Shown here: positions 22,570-33,808 of the stretch, piece by piece
Position numbering within the stretch: position 1 is the first letter of the stretch
How the letters are laid out: each line of letters opens with the position of its first letter
Origin: Epiperipatus broadwayi
Lineage: Eukaryota > Onychophora > Udeonychophora > Euonychophora > Peripatidae
Direction of reading: 5' to 3'
Length of the DNA stretch: 64,000 nucleotides
NCBI GenBank assembly: GCA_028023455.1
Contig: JAQFVV010006221.1
Coordinates: 11,271,473-11,335,472 of the forward strand
Made by a program: the position numbers and the translations under genes
Notes under the pieces: generated by a model
What the model was told of the DNA's origin: nothing
The model's database searches: none
What the model saw: the letters and a program-made list of their open reading frames with translations, nothing else

Positions 22570-24070
22570 GGTCACCCAACTTGTGGGACCTCTATTTCTA
22601 TACTGTTATAAATGAATATCTGATTGTGGGACATTGTAACTGCGGGTTCTCGTGTATTAAACCCCTGTTTTTCATTAGTGTACTTTTTTCTTTGTGTTTT
22701 AGTGCAGTTGTTATAAGAATTTAAACCCAGAAAACTATTTTTATAGGTGGGAAAATAAAGAAAATCAATATTTTCTTTGATATCCTGCAAATTATAATTG
22801 TTTTTTCCCAGAAAGTTGTATATGTTAAATGAGATATTTTTATGGATTTTTAATTTGATAAAGAATACAAATAAAAAGATTATATCTGACTAATCAGAGA
22901 TAACTTTATTTTTTTGATGTTGGTAAGAAACCAATTGCTAATTGACAAGTTTTCTCTATTAACCTATACAATAGATCTTTAGTTTTTGATTTGGTTAGCT
23001 TCAGATTGTCAATTACTAATTAGTTTTTTAGAAGCATCAAAAGATAACGTTATTTCTGTTTACACAGTTATAATATATTTATTTCTATTTTTTATTAAAA
23101 TAAAAATTCATGAAAATAACTAATTCTACATATCCAACTCTGAAAAAAAAAATTACTATTCACAGGATGTCAAGAAAAGATGTTAGGTTTTTGTATTCTT
23201 ATACTTATAAAAATAGCTTAACGGGTTTTAAATCCATATAAAAACTTGGGTTTGAAGTAAAAAAGATCCTTTTTACTTTATTAAAACCCAAAACAAAAGA
23301 GCTATTATATAGGTTAATAATGAAAATATACTTAGTCTTAGGATTGTCAATTAGTAATTGATTTCCAAGTAACATCAAAAGATAAAGTTATATCTGTTTA
23401 CACAGTTATAATCTGTTCTTTCTATTCTTTATTAAAACAAAAATTCATAAAAATAACTAATTCAACCTATACAACTTACTGCAAAAAGTTAATTAGTATT
23501 AGCAGGGTGTCAAGAACGATGATAGCTTTCTGTATTCCCATACTTATAAAAAGCTCTCTGTGTTTAAATCCCTTATAACAATAAGGATTTGGAGTAAAAA
23601 GGACTCATTTTCATTTTTGTCAATTAGTAATTGATTTCCTGACAATATCAAAAGGTTAATAGTATCTCTGTTTGCATAGATATAATCTCTTTATAACCAT
23701 TATTTATCAAATTGAAAATCCATGAAAATATCTAATTCAACATAGCAATTCTCTGAAAAAAATTAATTATCATTTGCAGGATGTCAAGGAAGATATTACT
23801 CATCTGCATTCTCATATCTCTTAAAAATAACTTTCTGGATTTAAAATCTTTAACAACTTGGGTTTTAAAGTAAAAAATGACTTTTTATTTATTTAAACCA
23901 AAATTGCTATTGTATAGGTTAATAAAATAAACCTGTTCACCCTCAGAATTGTCAAATAGTAACTGTTTTCCTGTCAACATCAAAAGGTAAAGTTATCTCT
24001 GTTTACATGAATATATATTTTTTTTCTTTATCAAATTAAAAATCCATAAAAATACCTAATTCGATACATA
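22570..24070. repeat. rep-F array: one inverted plus ~4 direct ~330-bp units
   Basis: A minus-strand unit at about 22700-22985 is followed by plus-strand units at about 22995-23335, 23340-23610, 23612-23940 and a partial 23943-24070. Shared blocks: 'ttgtcaattagtaattgat', 'aacatcaaaagataa', 'gttatctctgtttaca', 'aaaaattcatgaaaata', 'gcaggatgtcaag', 'attgtataggttaata'. Units differ by many substitutions and small indels, so the array is old. The inverted unit is preceded at 22572-22700 by extra sequence. No coding potential and no hammerhead core seen. Confidence 0.78.
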
Positions 24071-25870
24071 TGTAAGTTATGGATTTTGTATTGTAATAGA
24101 CATAAATATGAATTATAAATGAATTGTATATACTATACAATTTTAAATATAGTATTATCATTATACCCCTAAAATGGACTGTTAGACAGTTAAAATATTT
24201 CATATAAATAATAAAAAATGATTTGAAAATTATAAAATGTAAAATTAGATTCTAAAACAACACAAATAGGAAAAGATAGTAAACAAAAATCAGTTATTTA
24301 AAAAAGTATGAACAGAAAAAAATACTACATAGAAAATTATGCTTTGAAACAAGAAAACTATAAAAAAAAAAAACTATACTGATATGGACTGGAAAGAGTA
24401 AAAAAAGTAGAAGCAAATATTAATGGGCTTAAGAAAAGACGTAGTTATGAGTATTTAAAGAGTAAAGCAAAGGATAGAAATATTTATAGAAAGTTAATTT
24501 AGTGTGAGTGACTTGCTTTTGAAAGAGTAAAATACATCTAATGTTGGAGTATCTAAAAATAAATAGTATGTTACATTGCTGATATACACAAAAAGAAGTG
24601 ACATCATGGTGAAGATAAAGCTAAAAGAGTTCTATCACTACATTAAAAGGAAAGCTGCAACACCATTACTGGAATAAAAAAGCTAAGAAGTAAATAATAC
24701 AAACTATATTTAGTAAAGTTAACTTAAACTTATATTTATGATTATATTTGTAGAAATGAGGAATTCTTGTTACATGTGTATTAAATAATTTATATTTATT
24801 TAAGGATTTTGGTTAAATAAAATTTCACATTACAAATAAGTTTTTAATATTTTTGAATAAATTACATTTTTTTTCACAGGTAATGTTTGATTTTTGCTAA
24901 TAGGACAAATAACAAATAATTTATTTAAATAAAAATTTCAAAATAATAATTATATATAAAACTAAAAGCAGAAATTTTTTGTTTAAGATTAGGTAGATAG
25001 CCAAGAGTTGCTTTAATATATGTGTGTGTGTGCACGCACTTGTTATTTTATGATGTAAAATGCAACAATCTTATATTTTTAAACTAATTAATTGATTGGG
25101 AATTTTTTTTCCCAAACGTTCTAAAAAAAATATTTTATCTAAATGAGATCTATTAAGTTCTGATAAATTTTGCTAAATTTTCTATCAGTTTTGTGTAGAA
25201 TTTAATATCATGTAAAAATTAAAGTGACAGTAATTTAAAGGGGAAATGTCTGACTATTAAAGGGAAATGCTTCTCTACATAATGGAAAAATTGCTTTCAA
25301 TGGCATCTATATCAAACAGAAAAAAAGCTTTTAAATTTTCATGGAATGGAAATTATATGGTGTGTTAGTTGAATATAGTAGGTCTGAGTTGATATTATTT
25401 TCTTATGATTATCAAATCAGTTTAGTTAAATACCTAAATATGACTTTGATTCCCACAATAATGCTAAATTCATTGATTCAATCCAGTAGTTTATTATCTG
25501 ATTAGTTTATGCCCATTTGTTTTTTTCTAAAAATCAAAGAAAGCAAAGCAGAAATGAGTATAGGTATTTTTCTCATTATACAAAATACAATCTAAAAAAA
25601 TCTATTTTTTAGATTAAAGTGCACTAGATAATAATTTATAACCAATAATTCAAAAGTCTCAGCCTTCATGAATGGTCTGCTATAATCCCATTTTTATATT
25701 TGCATGAAGATTAGGAATGTTTGAAGTTATTCTAAAACTATACTTATAAAATTTAATATGGAAAATAACTATAGCAAAAATGTATACAAGATACATTTAA
25801 AAACTGAATAAAGTTCACAATTTTTGACTGGTGCACTTTCAACTAAGTTATATTAGTCATAGAGAAATGT
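24071..25870. other. no recognised feature; A-rich on + strand near 24200-24700
   Basis: The + strand is A/G-rich over about 500 bp and reads in broken frames as K/E-rich peptide (for example KKRRSYEYLKSKAKDRNIYR). No family recognised; it may be a decayed reading frame. The rest is plain AT-rich DNA. Confidence 0.35.
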
Positions 25871-25880
25871 GAATGGGTGA

Positions 25881-25985
25881 TTTTTTTCATGTGTCATAGC
25901 ATCGGCTGGGAAGCAAACCCACTAACCCAGGACAATGGCTTGTAAGGCAGCTGTGCTGACCACTCATCCACCAATGTTGACCATG
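25881..25985 (-). mobile_element. tRNA-derived SINE
   Basis: On the minus strand: 'ggtcaacattggtggatg', 'agtggtcagcacagctgcc', B-box region 'gggtttgcttccc', 'gatgctatgacacatg' and an A-run. Same family as 11409. Right-hand neighbours are AT-rich DNA. Confidence 0.75.
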
Positions 25986-26444
25986 TGAATGGGTTATTAA
26001 CATGTTTCTCTAATAAAGCCTGAAATCTTCTCCTCTTTGTCCATTTCCATGACTATGACTAATATAACTTAGTCAAAAGTGCATTAAGCAAAAAGTGGAA
26101 AGTTTATTCAAATTTTAAGCATATCTCATATACATTTTTGCATATAGTCATTTTCTGTATTACATTTCCTCAAGATATTGCCTATTAAAATTTTCAATGC
26201 TATAAAATTTAAGTGTTTCCTCATATTATTGAAGAAAAAAACTTGGAAAAAATTATAAATACTATCTATTTTATTTAATCTTATTTCTTAAAAATATTTT
26301 GAGCTTTAAAAAAAAACATTACCATAAAATTTTAATGTATTTTTTTATTCACTTATAAAGTGTAATGTGATTTTAATTTTATTCACTCACAATTTTTATA
26401 TTTTATGTATTATTAATATAATTCACCTATATATTTAGAAATTA

Positions 26445-26590
26445 TTTTGAAGATAAGAGTGGCCATTCTTGTCTTTTAAAGTTGTTAATCTTGAGATTAG
26501 ATTTGTAGAAGTCCCTACTGTCGCATTTTAGACGCATAGTCTTATAGTTATAGCCTTAATATATATTACTTAAATGTGTATTGTATGTTT
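26445..26590 (-). repeat. rep-D unit, solitary partial copy
   Basis: Matches the rep-D tandem array at 46860-48960 in inverted orientation: 'cttgtcttttaaagttgtta', 'agatttgtagaagtccctac', 'gcatagtcttatagttatag', 'ccttaatatatatta'. This shows the unit is dispersed and not confined to one array. Confidence 0.65.
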
Positions 26591-27092
26591 TAATGCATAA
26601 ATATGATAACAATGTTTTATTATAAGTAATTAAAAAAGAGTTATTTCAAATTATTAAGGATTTTGTTTATTTTAAAATATGACAATCTAAAATTGCTTTA
26701 AATAAATAAGATTCATTTTAAATTTATACACTTTCACGAAATTTAAAATATGTCAACTGTTGGTAAATTTAAAATAATAATATACAACCTATTGAAAATG
26801 TATTAAAATTGTAAGAAAATAGAATACTTCATCAGACTGACAAATCTAATCCCTTAATTAAATTATTTAATTAAAAGTAAAAATTACATCAAAATATCAC
26901 TGTAGAAATCATATGACAAAAATTAATATGGAATTTATTTTAAAAATTAACAACATATTTAAATAATATTTGAAGAAAATAATACATAACTATTTATTCT
27001 AAAAATTGTAAATTATAAATAAGTAAAGAAAAGTTTAATTATATTAATAAATGTGGATTTAGAATTAGAGCACATTTAATGATAAATCAAGC

Positions 27093-27167
27093 TATTGTAT
27101 AGGAATATAACATAGTTGTGAATAAGAGTATTGTATAGGAATATAACATAGTTGTGAATAAGAGTAC
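27093..27167. repeat. 38-bp tandem duplication
   Basis: The block 'gtataggaatataacatag' plus 'ttgtgaataagagta' occurs twice back to back with no visible difference, so the duplication is recent. Confidence 0.85.
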
Positions 27168-27665
27168 TTTAAATTGAAGTAGTGTGTTGAGATTAATAGA
27201 TATGAGATTTTGGGAAATACAAATTATTTGAAATAAGTAAAAAGTATTTCATATCATGATTGTGTCTTTTATTACATCTAGCCAAATTTTACAATGAATG
27301 ATATTTTAATTACTTAATGAGAATAATATGTTTTAAATTATGCTTATTTTGAAATTATTTTAGTTATAGCATAGAAATCAGCACAAGCGTTAATAATGAT
27401 TTGTAATCCAATTATATGAAATGAGCTTTATTGATATTCGCTTTCATTTTTATATATTATTGAGTGTATCAAAAAAACCACCAGAGCTTCATTTATGATT
27501 CATATAAGAAAGAATATTTCTTGTTTTTTCATCTCTTATAAGAAAAGAAGTTGTAATAATTATTATTTCCCAGAAGCCAATCACTAATAATAAATGTGTG
27601 TATCATAAATTGTTTTTACATATAGATAAGGAAGTCCGAAATTCATATGTATACATATTTATTCA

Positions 27666-27816
27666 TATAATATTAATATCATTTATGTTTTTTTTTACTT
27701 TTACAATTCTTTTTTAGAACTCAATATTGACAATTTCGATTGCCCCAGCAATCTTCTTCAGAACTTCTACTTATATTTTCAAAAGTAATAAATAACATAA
27801 ATGATATTAATATTAT
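27666..27816. repeat. inverted repeat flanking a hammerhead-like motif
   Basis: 'tattaatatcatttatgtt' at the left (to 27690) and its reverse complement at the right (27793-27816) form ~24-bp arms. Between them lies the motif at 27715-27769. No copies elsewhere in the window. Confidence 0.5.
27715..27769 (-). ncRNA. hammerhead ribozyme-like motif, solitary
   Basis: On the minus strand: CTGAAGA (27761-27755), stem II gattgc/gcaatc (6 bp, loop tggg), GAAA (27737-27734), then 'ttgtc' giving a GUC cleavage triplet (27731-27729). Stem I pairs tagaa with ttcta further out. One extra A sits between core and stem II, as in the HHR-A family. Stem III is at most one or two weak pairs. It is probably a remnant of a PLE terminal region, but no coding part is near. 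Confidence 0.5.
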
Positions 27817-27819
27817 ATT

Positions 27820-28730
27820 GATTTGGCAATGTAATAAGAAAGAGAAACTTATTATATTTATTTATACTTGCAAATGTTGAACTCCATTTGCCATGTATAG
27901 TTAATAAACATGCCTTGGGGAAAGATAAAGAGTCCAAAGATGTTATTCTATGATAAAATAACAAAACAAAAATATATATTGCTGATCAAATAGTTACAAT
28001 TGATTATAGTCTTAAGTTACAATTATTTTCCAAAGCAGCTATATTTATTGCAATATGTTTCTCCAAATTAGCTTTCCAAATGCCATGATCTCTTAGTCAA
28101 GGTATGTTATGCAATCATGAATTAAAATGAGTACAGTGTTTTTATTTAGAGGATTCTCATTATTTTTATCGTAAGATTATACAACAACCATTTTATTATC
28201 CTTTGCAATTTATTTTTATTTATGAACTATATTCTAAATTCATCTAATTATACAACAAATATTATACTGAGACTATACATGAAATTGTTTCTGACTTGTT
28301 ATATTATTACTTGGTTCTATGTTATGATTAATTATATTTCTGCTATTAGCAGAGATACCCAAATAATTATATTTGTTATCCATAACCTTAGTATCACTAT
28401 TTTTTGTTTTTAATTTGTGCAACCATTTCAAATGTATTTATTCCTTCATTTGCATCATTGAAAGTTTTTTTTAACTTATTATTTTCAGCAACATCATTTC
28501 TCCAGATTATTATTTTTATTATTAGATTCTTCAGAAGTATTGAGAATATTTACTGAATGTAAAATAGGATGTCTTCATTGGTTTTATTATTTTCAATATT
28601 AGAACCTAGAATTTAATTAGAAGCCAAGGCAGATTTATGTTAATTATTTTAAATAGACTCTCTACTCTTATTAATATCTGTGATGTTATAGTTTTAGCAA
28701 TACAGTGATATTCACAATATCAACTATCAC
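27820..28730. other. no recognised feature
   Basis: AT-rich DNA. The short frame at 28222-28413 is hydrophobic low-complexity sequence and not convincing. Confidence 0.4.
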
Positions 28731-28734
28731 TAAT

Positions 28735-28830
28735 TGTCTTGCATTGGTGGTCAAGAGATCAGCGCGACTGCCTTGCACTTGCAGGCAGTTGCCCAGGTTG
28801 CGGGTTCATGTCCTGGCTGATGCTATGACA
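28735..28830 (+). mobile_element. tRNA-derived SINE
   Basis: 'cttgcattggtggtcaagag', 'actgccttgcacttgcaggc', B box 'cgggttcatgtcc', then 'gatgctatgacac' and an A-rich tail. Same family as 11409, with the A box partly decayed. Confidence 0.75.
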
Positions 28831-28911
28831 CTTAAAATATAAAAATAAAAAACTATTACTAATTTCATTTAAGTGATATTACAAATAATATATTTTCTAC
28901 ATTAAACCATC

Positions 28912-29055
28912 AAACATCACGTGATCACCATTCTGGGGATATTGGATGAGTAGACACTAGATAGGGATTTTATGTACAAACCTTCCTGCATCCATTGATT
29001 GACCTGATTGGCACAGAGTGGTGCTACTGAATGGAGAGTTTTGCCTCTGTGAATA
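28912..29055 (+). mobile_element. HHR-A member joined at the ribozyme cleavage site
   Basis: The left 25 bp (aaacatcacgtgatcaccat) are the inverted far end of an HHR-A unit. They are joined directly to 'ctggggatattggatgag', which in the 14-kb copy is the sequence starting at the predicted hammerhead cut. The rest (gggattttatg, catccattgatt, actgaatggagagttttgcc) is the normal HHR-A body. The ribozyme 5' half is absent. Confidence 0.6.
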
Positions 29056-29349
29056 TTTTCTACATGTGGTAACAAACGTTGTACATTATGCAATAAAGAT
29101 AAATATTATTTTTAATGGGATAATGAGAAACAAGCCAAGTAATATAATTTAATAAGTAAAAATGTATAAGTCAATATTAATGACAAGAGAGGAATTCAAA
29201 CAAACTATCAACAATGAATAATTTAATGAAAAGAATAGTCTAACAATAGATGAAAAGTTGTCAATTATAGTTTTATTTATTACTCTTTGTCAATATGTAT
29301 TTAAGCAAATCATAATCAAATTATTATTATCATATTATATTTCGTACAA

Positions 29350-29445
29350 CCATTAAGCATCACATGATCATCATCTCTTATACTAGCACATAATTGGCAC
29401 AGGATGACACTACTGTATGGAGAGTTTTGCCTTGTTTATATTTTA
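29350..29445 (+). repeat. HHR-A terminal fragment
   Basis: 'agcatcacatgatcatcatc', 'tcttatactagcacataatt' joined to 'ggcacaggatgacactact', 'gtatggagagttttgccttg'. This is an inverted end fused to the body end, without spacer or ribozyme. It lies about 55 bp upstream of a PLE endonuclease fragment in the same orientation. Confidence 0.6.
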
Positions 29446-29499
29446 TACACTTGAATTTATTTGTGTGTTTTTACAAGTAGAATTATTATTTAGTAATCT

Positions 29500-29910
29500 C
29501 ATGAGTCGCCAGAAACTAATTAATAATACCAAGGACTGCCTACCACCCTCGCTGACACCTCAGGTGGTCTATAATATTGCATGCCCTGAAAAATTTTGTA
29601 GATCATCGTATTATGGTGAGACTACGGCCTCTCTGTCCACTAGGCTAACTAACATACCTATTCTTATAATAAAGCTTTGGTGGACACTGCTCATAGTTCA
29701 GTTTTTGCACAGTACCATGCTTCAGCTGGGCACGATTGCCAACCAGGAAATTCAGTGGCGGTGTGCAGAGAGTGGCACGATCTTAAAAGAAAGATAAAAG
29801 AAGCTTTCTTTATATCTAGAGATGGCGGTTCAATAGAAAAAACTCTTGCTACAAAATATCCAAGAAATGGAATGCATAATTATTTCATTTGCATAAATTT
29901 GCATCACTCT
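29500..29910 (+). pseudogene. PLE GIY-YIG endonuclease fragment, second lineage
   Basis: Frame 1 reads NNTKDCLPPSLTPQ, VVYNIACPEKFCRSSYYGET, TASLSTRL. After a frameshift near 29670, frame 2 reads ALVDTAHSSVFAQYHASAGH, then LKRKIKEAFFISRDGGSIEK. This is the PLE GIY-YIG layout: 'VY.I.C..C...YIGET...L..R', a histidine loop, and the '(K)R.IREA..I' helix. YYGET replaces YIGET. It shares little sequence with the PLE-B copies or with 38413-38772, so it represents a different PLE lineage. The RT part is absent. Confidence 0.7.
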
Positions 29911-31055
29911 TGAGTCAATTTATTATAGTTTGTAATACGGCTATGATTATGAGGGCTTTGACCCTTGAAAGCACTTAGCCATTTAATGGAATAGATATTA
30001 AAATAATAATATATATTTTCTTTATTTGTTTTTAGCTTTGTGTGCCCGTATGTGTTAGTGCATTTTATATATTTTGATTCATAATTAGCCACAAAGTATA
30101 AACTGTTTGCTTACTTATTTAGTTAGGAGTTCTAATGTAAGACAAGCTGATAATCAGGAAAGGAAGAGATCTGATAAAGAATGACAAAATTATAGTTCAA
30201 TGTTTATGAATGAATGATTAGAGGGCAAATAAAAATAAGAAAACTTTATTTGCATTTTTAATGTTGGTAACCATTCCTGTATTAGATTAATTTATTACAA
30301 TCTTATCATCAAAACAACTGGTTATGGTAAAATTGGAGCATATTAAACTCAATTGACATTATTTTTAAAATATTATATGGACTTAGTAACTCAATAAACA
30401 TCACATGACCACTTCCTCTTATGGCAATATATATAGCGAGTTTTTGCCTGTTTTGACTTAGTAACTCTTAAATAAAAAAAATAGGATGATCAAGACATCA
30501 TCACAACTAAATCTTAACTATATATATATATATGAAAAGATAAACAGTAATCTATACAAAATATTAGTTTCTTCAAGTTATCAGAACCCAAAGCACATTT
30601 GTCATCAATTAGGTCATATCTAACTTTCTATTGTATTTTATCCAAAGATTAGATAACTACTAGTTAAAGTAGGTGATAATCTGTTGTAGACTAATATTAA
30701 TAGAAAATGGTAAATAACATAGGGTATGAATAAACCAATCTTCCAGTCTTGCATAAATCAACTCTGAGATGCCTGTAAAAACAAACTCTGAAGAGCTTGA
30801 ATAAAATGTATGTAATTCTTGAAAAAAATAACTCCAAAAAGTGTGAATGAAATATCATGACAGATTTCAATTAAATTAAAAAAGTGGCCCGGGAATCAAC
30901 CAATTTAGATGACTTTAATATAATTTTAATCCTTGACTAAACCAAACTGACAACTATAAAGTTTGGATTTTATTTCCAATATTTATTTATGACAATACTG
31001 GGAACAATTTATAAAACCATTGAAAAAGTAGAAGATAATTCTGTTTAAATTGAAA
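29911..31055. other. mostly unrecognised; small HHR-A scrap at 30395-30440
   Basis: At 30395-30440 'aaacatcacatgaccac' and 'gagtttttgcctg' look like the two ends of an HHR-A unit with the interior lost. A (TA)n tract lies at 30520-30532. Otherwise AT-rich DNA with no feature. Confidence 0.35.
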
Positions 31056-31059
31056 TATT

Positions 31060-32050
31060 ATAAAAAGAAATAAAATTAAAGAGTAGTACTGTTAACAGTG
31101 AAAAGATCATGAACACAGAGAAAAAAGAAATAGCAACTATAGATTACAAGAACTGAGAAATGACAAATGAAAATAAGAAAAAAACACAGATGATACAGAA
31201 GTAACAGATTCATCCACGTATCCACGTATGAAAAAGATAATGTGGAAATTACTTTCACAGAACTAAATAAGTTAAACCATGAAAATAAAAGAACAAGGTA
31301 AGAAATAGAAATGCAAGAAAGTGTTGAAAATGTTCTAAAAGATAATAAAATGTGTGGAAAAAATTAGAAAAGGGCAAACATGAAATGAGTGAAGACATAA
31401 AAAAAGGCAACAACAACTGGAGATAATAAAAAATGTAATGACTAATCTGAAAAGTAATTGGAAAAAAATAAAAAAAGGCAACAACAACTGGAGATAATAA
31501 AAAATGTAATGACTAATCTGAAAAGTAATTGGAAAAAAATACACATATCAAAAAATTAGAGCAAAATACAAAACAGATCCAAAATAAAATAGAAAAAAAT
31601 CAAGCCATATTAATACATTCAAGAAAATGTGAAAAAATTAAAAAACAAACTACAAGAATGCCAGAAAATGAAGGAAGATAAGAAAAAGGAAAGTTAAAAA
31701 ATAGACAGTTAATTATAGAATATTTATAACCAAGACTTCACTTAGCATAAAATAATGATTTGAAGATATTACTGATTGGTATATAAAGGTATAGACCCAA
31801 AAAATATAACAATTGTTTAAGGAAATCATAACCAAATCTTAGATTGGACAAGTTAAAGAATAATAAGAATGGGAGATTTAGAAAGTGGCATACAAAGTTA
31901 ACTGAGAATATTAAAGAAATTAAAGAAAATGATAGCAGTAAAAAATGCTGTGAAAATAAGAGAAGAAATAAATTATCAAACTGAAAACAAAAACAGATTG
32001 TGGATAAAGTGGACAAAGTATGGAATGAGCAGATCGAATTGGTAGAGCAT
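31060..32050 (+). pseudogene. purine-rich strand, possible decayed coiled-coil frame
   Basis: For about 1 kb the + strand is strongly A/G-rich, giving F/L-rich shadow frames on the other strand. Broken + frames read as K/E/N-rich helix-like peptide (for example EMTNENKKKTQMIQK, RKWHTKLTENIKEIKE, KVDKVWNEQIELVEH). This could be a dead LINE ORF1 or other coiled-coil gene. No RRM, zinc knuckle or CTD motif is visible, so the class is open. Confidence 0.3.
31398..31538. repeat. ~70-bp tandem duplication
   Basis: The block 'ggcaacaacaactggagata', 'aatgtaatgactaatctg', 'aaaagtaattgg' occurs twice in a row, identical by eye. A recent duplication inside the purine-rich region. Confidence 0.85.
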
Positions 32051-32639
32051 GTTTTTAATGCACTGTATTTTCCATGATGTGAATCTCAAAATTAGTTTTT
32101 CATATATTATAATAGTATTTATATGCTGTAACAACATTTTAGCCAAGATGTGATATGGTTTTATGAATTGAGGATTATATTCTGGATGAGATAATAGTTA
32201 TTTTATTATATTATGCAATTTATTTTTATTTCTGAAATATCCTTAAGTTTGTCTAAAGGCATTTTACTTATTAGTGCTATATATTGTGTATGTGTCTACA
32301 TTACTATTAGTGTATTACAAATAACATTTTCTACATAACATTTTCTACATAAGGTAGCACATGCTATACATCTTATAATAAAAAATTAATAATAGTTTTA
32401 TTGAAATAATAAAAAATCAACATACTAATATAATTCATGGTTACATTTTCATTTACCATTATCAAACTCCCTCCACTCACAACTTTGACGCCATCCATTT
32501 CAGATAAATACAATAATGCTTATTACTAATCATTTTCGAAACTACAGATTATATCTAGCACAGATATAAACTTTAAACATCAGTTAAAGATTAATATATC
32601 TAATTTTTTTTTTAAATTTACACACGCACGGAGTTATTC

Positions 32640-32770
32640 ACCTTTCTCTTTCCCGTGTGTAATATCTTTATAGATGTAATATATGAGAGATAATGACTTG
32701 GGCCAACTGATGAGTGCTGGTTCAGCACGAAATGCATCTTGGGGGTCATTTGTCTTTTATTGTATCTTTA
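32640..32770 (+). repeat. HHR-1 unit fragment carrying the best ribozyme
   Basis: Only the part around the ribozyme is recognisable ('gatgtaatatatgagagata' upstream, 'tcatttgtcttttattg' downstream, like 'gattatttatctttt' in other copies). The unit body with 'gcattccatca' is missing. It is less diverged at the ribozyme than the other HHR-1 copies. Confidence 0.6.
32695..32747 (+). ncRNA. type-I hammerhead ribozyme, near-canonical
   Basis: All core elements are present. CTGATGA (32707-32713); stem II gtgct/agcac, 5 bp, closed by G-C, loop ggttc (32714-32728); GAAA (32729-32732); stem III of 2 bp (AT/AT) with loop GC; cleavage triplet ATC (predicted cut after 32738). Stem I: ccaa (32703-32706) with ttgg (32739-32742), an internal loop, then gac (32695-32697) with gtc (32745-32747). 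The very short stem III is the form described for PLE and retrozyme hammerheads, which tend to act as dimers. Confidence 0.82.
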
Positions 32771-33690
32771 TATGAATTTTAAAAAAATGGGGAAGTATGG
32801 AGGTGTTTATTATATCTATAATATAATTCAAAGGGTAATCATTTGTAAGTCAATATTAATGAGAATACATATTAAAAAAATTTTAATTAGCCTATAAATA
32901 TTGAATAATTTTAATTTTAAAAAAGCAGTTCTAAATATGTTTACACCTTTAAAATCACTGGAATTAGGTATTTAACCTAAAATGAAAATCAAATAATGTA
33001 ATCATTATTTATCATTAGTAATGGATGAAAAATAATTAATTATACTTCTAGCCAGTAATCTTTGTTAATGTACATTTACATCTACATAATAAATTCATTA
33101 TCATCATATTATAATCTGTATATTTAAGCTGTTTTTTATCTATTAATATTTTATAAATAGAACTCTTAGTAATACTAGAAAAGTCTTATGTCATAATAAT
33201 TTACTTAGGATCTCTAATATGTGTTTTGTTGATGGTCAGGAAAGTAGGATATCTAATGAATAGTGAAAAAAAGGGTAGCTGAATGTTCATGAATAAATGA
33301 CTGAAGGACAAACAAAGTCATAAAGATTTTTATTTTCATATTAATATTGATAACTATTTCCATATTAGGTTCATTTTCTATGGTGTTATTATCAAGAAAA
33401 CAGAATAAAATAAAATGGAATCTCAGTTAACTCTATCTTTTAACTTCTGCATAAGCTTAATGGTCCTTAACTATAGAATAGAATATTGAAAATTTCTTCA
33501 CAAATAGTCCTTAATCTTATACCTCTATGAAAGGTAAATATTAATCTATACATAATATGATTTTCTTCAGACTATTGGTCAATTATACTCAAAGTACATT
33601 AGCCTTGTTCCAGATCATGCCTATCTTTGTCATCATATTTTGTCCAGGGAGAATATAACTAATTCCAGATCATTATATATATATATATAT
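32771..33690. other. no recognised feature; (TA)n at 33673-33690
   Basis: AT-rich DNA ending in a (TA)n tract that is the insertion site of the LTR element that follows. Confidence 0.45.
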
Positions 33691-33808
33691 TGTAACAAAC
33701 GGGGTTCGAATACAAACGTATGTAATATATTACTAATTGCAAGTGTTAATGTTGAGCGACTATATACGAAAAGATATATATGTAAATAGTCATTCGAACC
33801 CTGTTACA
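33691..33808 (+). repeat. 118-bp TGTAACA...TGTTACA module at LTR start
   Basis: The first bases 'tgtaacaaacggggttcgaa' are the inverted counterpart of 'attcgaaccctgttaca' at 33792-33808. The module is bounded like a miniature LTR of the Ty3/gypsy type. The same module opens the 3' LTR (36825-36942). Fifteen bases after it, 'aggggggtatg' (33824-33834) repeats the polypurine-tract/LTR junction. Confidence 0.6.

Noticed and set aside
22570-24070. CRISPR-like array
   Set aside because: Units are ~330 bp, diverged, without short spacers, and the context is a eukaryotic genome.
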